This document shows, one piece after another, positions 62,264-64,000 of a stretch of DNA of 64,000 nt. The stretch spans positions 1 through 64,000 of the forward strand of contig JANQWK010000030.1 of NCBI GenBank assembly GCA_030729925.1, given 5' to 3'. Position 1 is the first letter of the stretch. Every line of letters starts with the position of its first letter. Source of the DNA: Saprospiraceae bacterium (lineage in GTDB: Bacteria > Bacteroidota > Bacteroidia > Chitinophagales > Saprospiraceae). The translations under genes and the position numbers were made by a program. The notes beneath the pieces are model-generated. The model made no database searches. It saw nothing but the letters and a program-made list of their open reading frames with translations, and was not told where the DNA came from.

Positions 62264-62836
62264 ATGAGGTTAACAAGTATAATTTTTTGCATGTTGTTGT
62301 GGGGATACAGCCCGCTCAAAAGCCAAACAGCTGCCCCGGAAAGCGCCCCAAATCGTCAACAAACCATCAACTGGCTCACCTGGGAGGAAGCCATGGCTTT
62401 GTACGAAACAGAACAAAAGAAACTGATGGTCAGCATTTACACCAATTGGTGCAACTGGTGCAAAAAAATGGATGCAGCTACTTTGGGTGAACCTCAGATC
62501 GCAGCGCTGGTCAATGATTATTTTTATCCGGTAAAATTGGATGCGCAATGTCTGGAAGATTTGACCTTCAAAGGCAAAATCTACAAGAATCGCAATGAAG
62601 GATCAAACAGCTACCACGATCTGGCTATGGAACTCCTATTGGAGCGAAGAAGCTTCCCTACTATTGTTTTTTTAGACGAACGCCTGCAATATATCCAGGC
62701 TATCGTTGGCTATAAAACTGCATCAGAATTCGAGACGATTGCCAGTTACTTTGGCCATAATAACTACAAAAGAACGCCCTGGTCCGCTTACGCCAAGAAT
62801 TTTAAGTCGGTGCTAAGTTTGGAAAAAAACAGATAG
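62264..62836 (+). CDS. Thioredoxin-fold periplasmic protein
   Basis: Probable periplasmic thiol-disulfide protein of 190 residues. From ATG 62264 the signal peptide (MRLTSIIFCMLLWGYSPLKS, cleavage near KSQ) is followed by a thioredoxin domain with the redox motif WCNWC (Cys63, Cys66), a cis-Pro region SFPTIVFLDE, and the last strand IQAIVGYKTASEFETI. It belongs to the group with DUF255/thioredoxin-like domains in Bacteroidota. ATG 62246 is an alternative start (six residues longer). The WCxWC site differs from WCGPC, so it may be a reductase of heme or copper pathways; the target is not evident. Confidence 0.82.
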   Translation: MRLTSIIFCMLLWGYSPLKSQTAAPESAPNRQQTINWLTWEEAMALYETEQKKLMVSIYTNWCNWCKKMDAATLGEPQIAALVNDYFYPVKLDAQCLEDLTFKGKIYKNRNEGSNSYHDLAMELLLERRSFPTIVFLDERLQYIQAIVGYKTASEFETIASYFGHNNYKRTPWSAYAKNFKSVLSLEKNR

Positions 62837-62839
62837 CCT

Positions 62840-64000
62840 TTACCTGCGGCGCTTGCGGGTAGTTCCTCCTACGCCCAATACACCAAGTAGCCCTCTGGTC
62901 AATTCTCTCGCCACTACCCTTCCTATTTGTCGGGTGGTAGGATTATTCAAAATCTTATCAAAGGTATTAGCTGTTGATGCTTGTTTTTGCCCCGCAGCTT
63001 TTTCTTGCTGTGCCTGCATCTTTTCCTGATGTTCTTTCTCCCTTGCTGCCTCAATCTTTTGCTGGAGAATTTCGTGAGCGCTATCTCTGTCTATGGTACG
63101 GTCGTATTTGTCTATCAAGTCTGAGTGGCGCAAGATTTTTTGTATTTCTGCCGGCAAAAGGACATCCATACGCGATTGGGGTGCACGAAGATAGGCATGT
63201 ACCAAAGGAGTAGGAATACCTTTTTCATTGAGAACCGTCACCAATGCCTCCCCTATCCCCATTTGGGTCAGTAACTGATCCACTTCGTAAAATGCTGATT
63301 CCGGGAAGTTTTCCGCTGCCAACTTGATCGCTTTTCTATCTTTAGCCGTGAAAGCTCTGAGCGAATGTTGTATTTTGAGTCCTAACTGCCCCAATATATC
63401 AGCGGGGACATCTGCCGGGTTTTGGGTAACAAAAAACACCCCTACCCCTTTTGAGCGGATCAATTTGACAATCACCTCAAGCTGATCCAGCAATACCTTT
63501 GGCGCTTCCTCGAAAATCAAATGGGCTTCATCAATAAAAAGAACCAATTTGGGCTGATCCTGGTCGCCCTCCTCGGGAAAAGTGGCATAAATTTCAGCAA
63601 GCAACTGCAGCATAAAGGTGCTAAACAATCGGGGTTTGTCCTGGATATCGGTCAACCTCAGTACATTGACCATCCCTTTTCCATATTCGTCTATCCTGCA
63701 CAGGTCGTCCACATCAAATGAAGGCTCCCCAAAAAAAGTATCTGCTCCCTGCTGCTCCAATTCTACCACTTTTCGCATGATCGCGCCTACAGAGCTGGAT
63801 GCGATGGAACCATATTGTGCCTCGATTTCATCCTTACCCTCGTTACTCAGGTACTGCAAGGTCTTCCTGAAATCTTTCAAATCCAAAAGCGGAATATCCA
63901 GATCGTCACAATATTTAAACACCACAGCGGTTATCCCCGCTTGTATATCGTTTAATCCCAGTATTTTAGAAAACAAAACCGGGCCAAACTCGGCGACAGT
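62840..64000 (-). CDS. HerA/DUF853-family ATPase, 3' end (upstream part outside the window)
   Basis: C-terminal part of a HerA-helicase-like P-loop ATPase (E. coli YjgR family), with the frame open to the window edge at 64000. Visible are TVAEFGPVLFSKILGLND-type start of the partial frame, an YGSIASSSVGAIMRKVVELEQQGADTFFGEP-type segment, the Walker B LVLFIDEAHLIFEEAP, and LIRSKGVGVFFVTQNPADVPADILGQLG, near identical in plan to YjgR. The Walker A lies upstream and is not seen. A charged, Gln-rich coiled coil and a basic end (TRKRRR) follow the ATPase core. It ends 3 bp from the convergent thioredoxin-fold gene. Confidence 0.93.
   Translation of the reverse strand, partial: TVAEFGPVLFSKILGLNDIQAGITAVVFKYCDDLDIPLLDLKDFRKTLQYLSNEGKDEIEAQYGSIASSSVGAIMRKVVELEQQGADTFFGEPSFDVDDLCRIDEYGKGMVNVLRLTDIQDKPRLFSTFMLQLLAEIYATFPEEGDQDQPKLVLFIDEAHLIFEEAPKVLLDQLEVIVKLIRSKGVGVFFVTQNPADVPADILGQLGLKIQHSLRAFTAKDRKAIKLAAENFPESAFYEVDQLLTQMGIGEALVTVLNEKGIPTPLVHAYLRAPQSRMDVLLPAEIQKILRHSDLIDKYDRTIDRDSAHEILQQKIEAAREKEHQEKMQAQQEKAAGQKQASTANTFDKILNNPTTRQIGRVVARELTRGLLGVLGVGGTTRKRRR

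Noticed and set aside
1-64000. CRISPR arrays, tRNA or rRNA genes, insertion sequences, integrases, phage genes
   Set aside because: I looked for regularly spaced repeats, cloverleaf-like or rRNA-like stretches, and transposase/integrase motifs and found none.

Overview
The window is a 64 kb piece of chromosome from a Bacteroidota bacterium, most likely a Saprospirales/Lewinella-like lineage (order-level placement is inference). Pointers: a PorT-type outer-membrane barrel of the type IX secretion system next to ubiE, a Bacteroidota-style TamB, DUF4230, DUF1684 and MnmD families, start codons almost without Shine-Dalgarno sequences, and repeated -7 boxes of the form TAnnTTTG with a TTTG/ATTG element about 20 bp upstream. 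Coding density is very high, no intergenic gap exceeds 300 bp, and I see no rRNA, tRNA, CRISPR array, insertion sequence, integrase or prophage. The window cuts through a gene at each end: dnaG on the left and a HerA/DUF853 ATPase on the right.

Layout. 1-10 kb: dnaG, class II aldolase, thioredoxin reductase, a membrane-anchored subtilase, a two-lobed M16 peptidase and ffh. 10-17.4 kb: an OmpA-type protein with a duplicated helical protein and a lipoprotein, an aminotransferase, yidC and a three-LysM secreted protein. 17.4-23.7 kb: an orphan NarL-type regulator, a TPMT-like methyltransferase, a DUF4230-like protein, folP coupled to a membrane protein, and a secreted amidohydrolase. 23.7-37.5 kb: tamB, a DUF2461 protein, aroC, mutS2, ndk, nrnA, an FKBP lipoprotein, prfB with its programmed +1 frameshift, and pfkA. 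37.6-46.4 kb is the most accessory-looking part: a TRAP transporter (small ORF, dctQ, dctM, convergent dctP), a D-aminoacylase-like enzyme, Dps, a DUF5946-like protein, a PqqB-like metallo-hydrolase and a DUF885-like lipoprotein. 46.4-54.3 kb: rluE/rsuA-type pseudouridine synthase, ychF, DUF479 protein, porT, ubiE, gyrA and a TPR protein. 54.3-64 kb: hydroxyacyl-CoA dehydrogenase, DUF1684 lipoprotein, amine oxidase, LpxL-like acyltransferase, pdhB, a 51-residue lipoprotein, mnmD, an HNH-AP2 protein, ribD, a thioredoxin-fold protein and the HerA-like ATPase.

How the genes relate: most are housekeeping (replication, translation, protein export, outer-membrane assembly, glycolysis, folate/riboflavin/chorismate/menaquinone synthesis). 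Several encode parts of the envelope machinery (ffh, yidC, tamB, porT, OmpA, LpxL). I found no multi-gene cluster that is convincingly a new biological system. The best items for a second look are the prfB recoding site, which has a perfect 7-nt AAGGAGG in a lineage that hardly uses Shine-Dalgarno sequences, a standalone AP2 protein with a degenerate HNH domain, an orphan secreted PqqB-like hydrolase, the OmpA/duplicated-helical-domain pair, the split TRAP locus next to a D-aminoacylase lacking its family cysteine, and an overlooked 51-residue lipoprotein.
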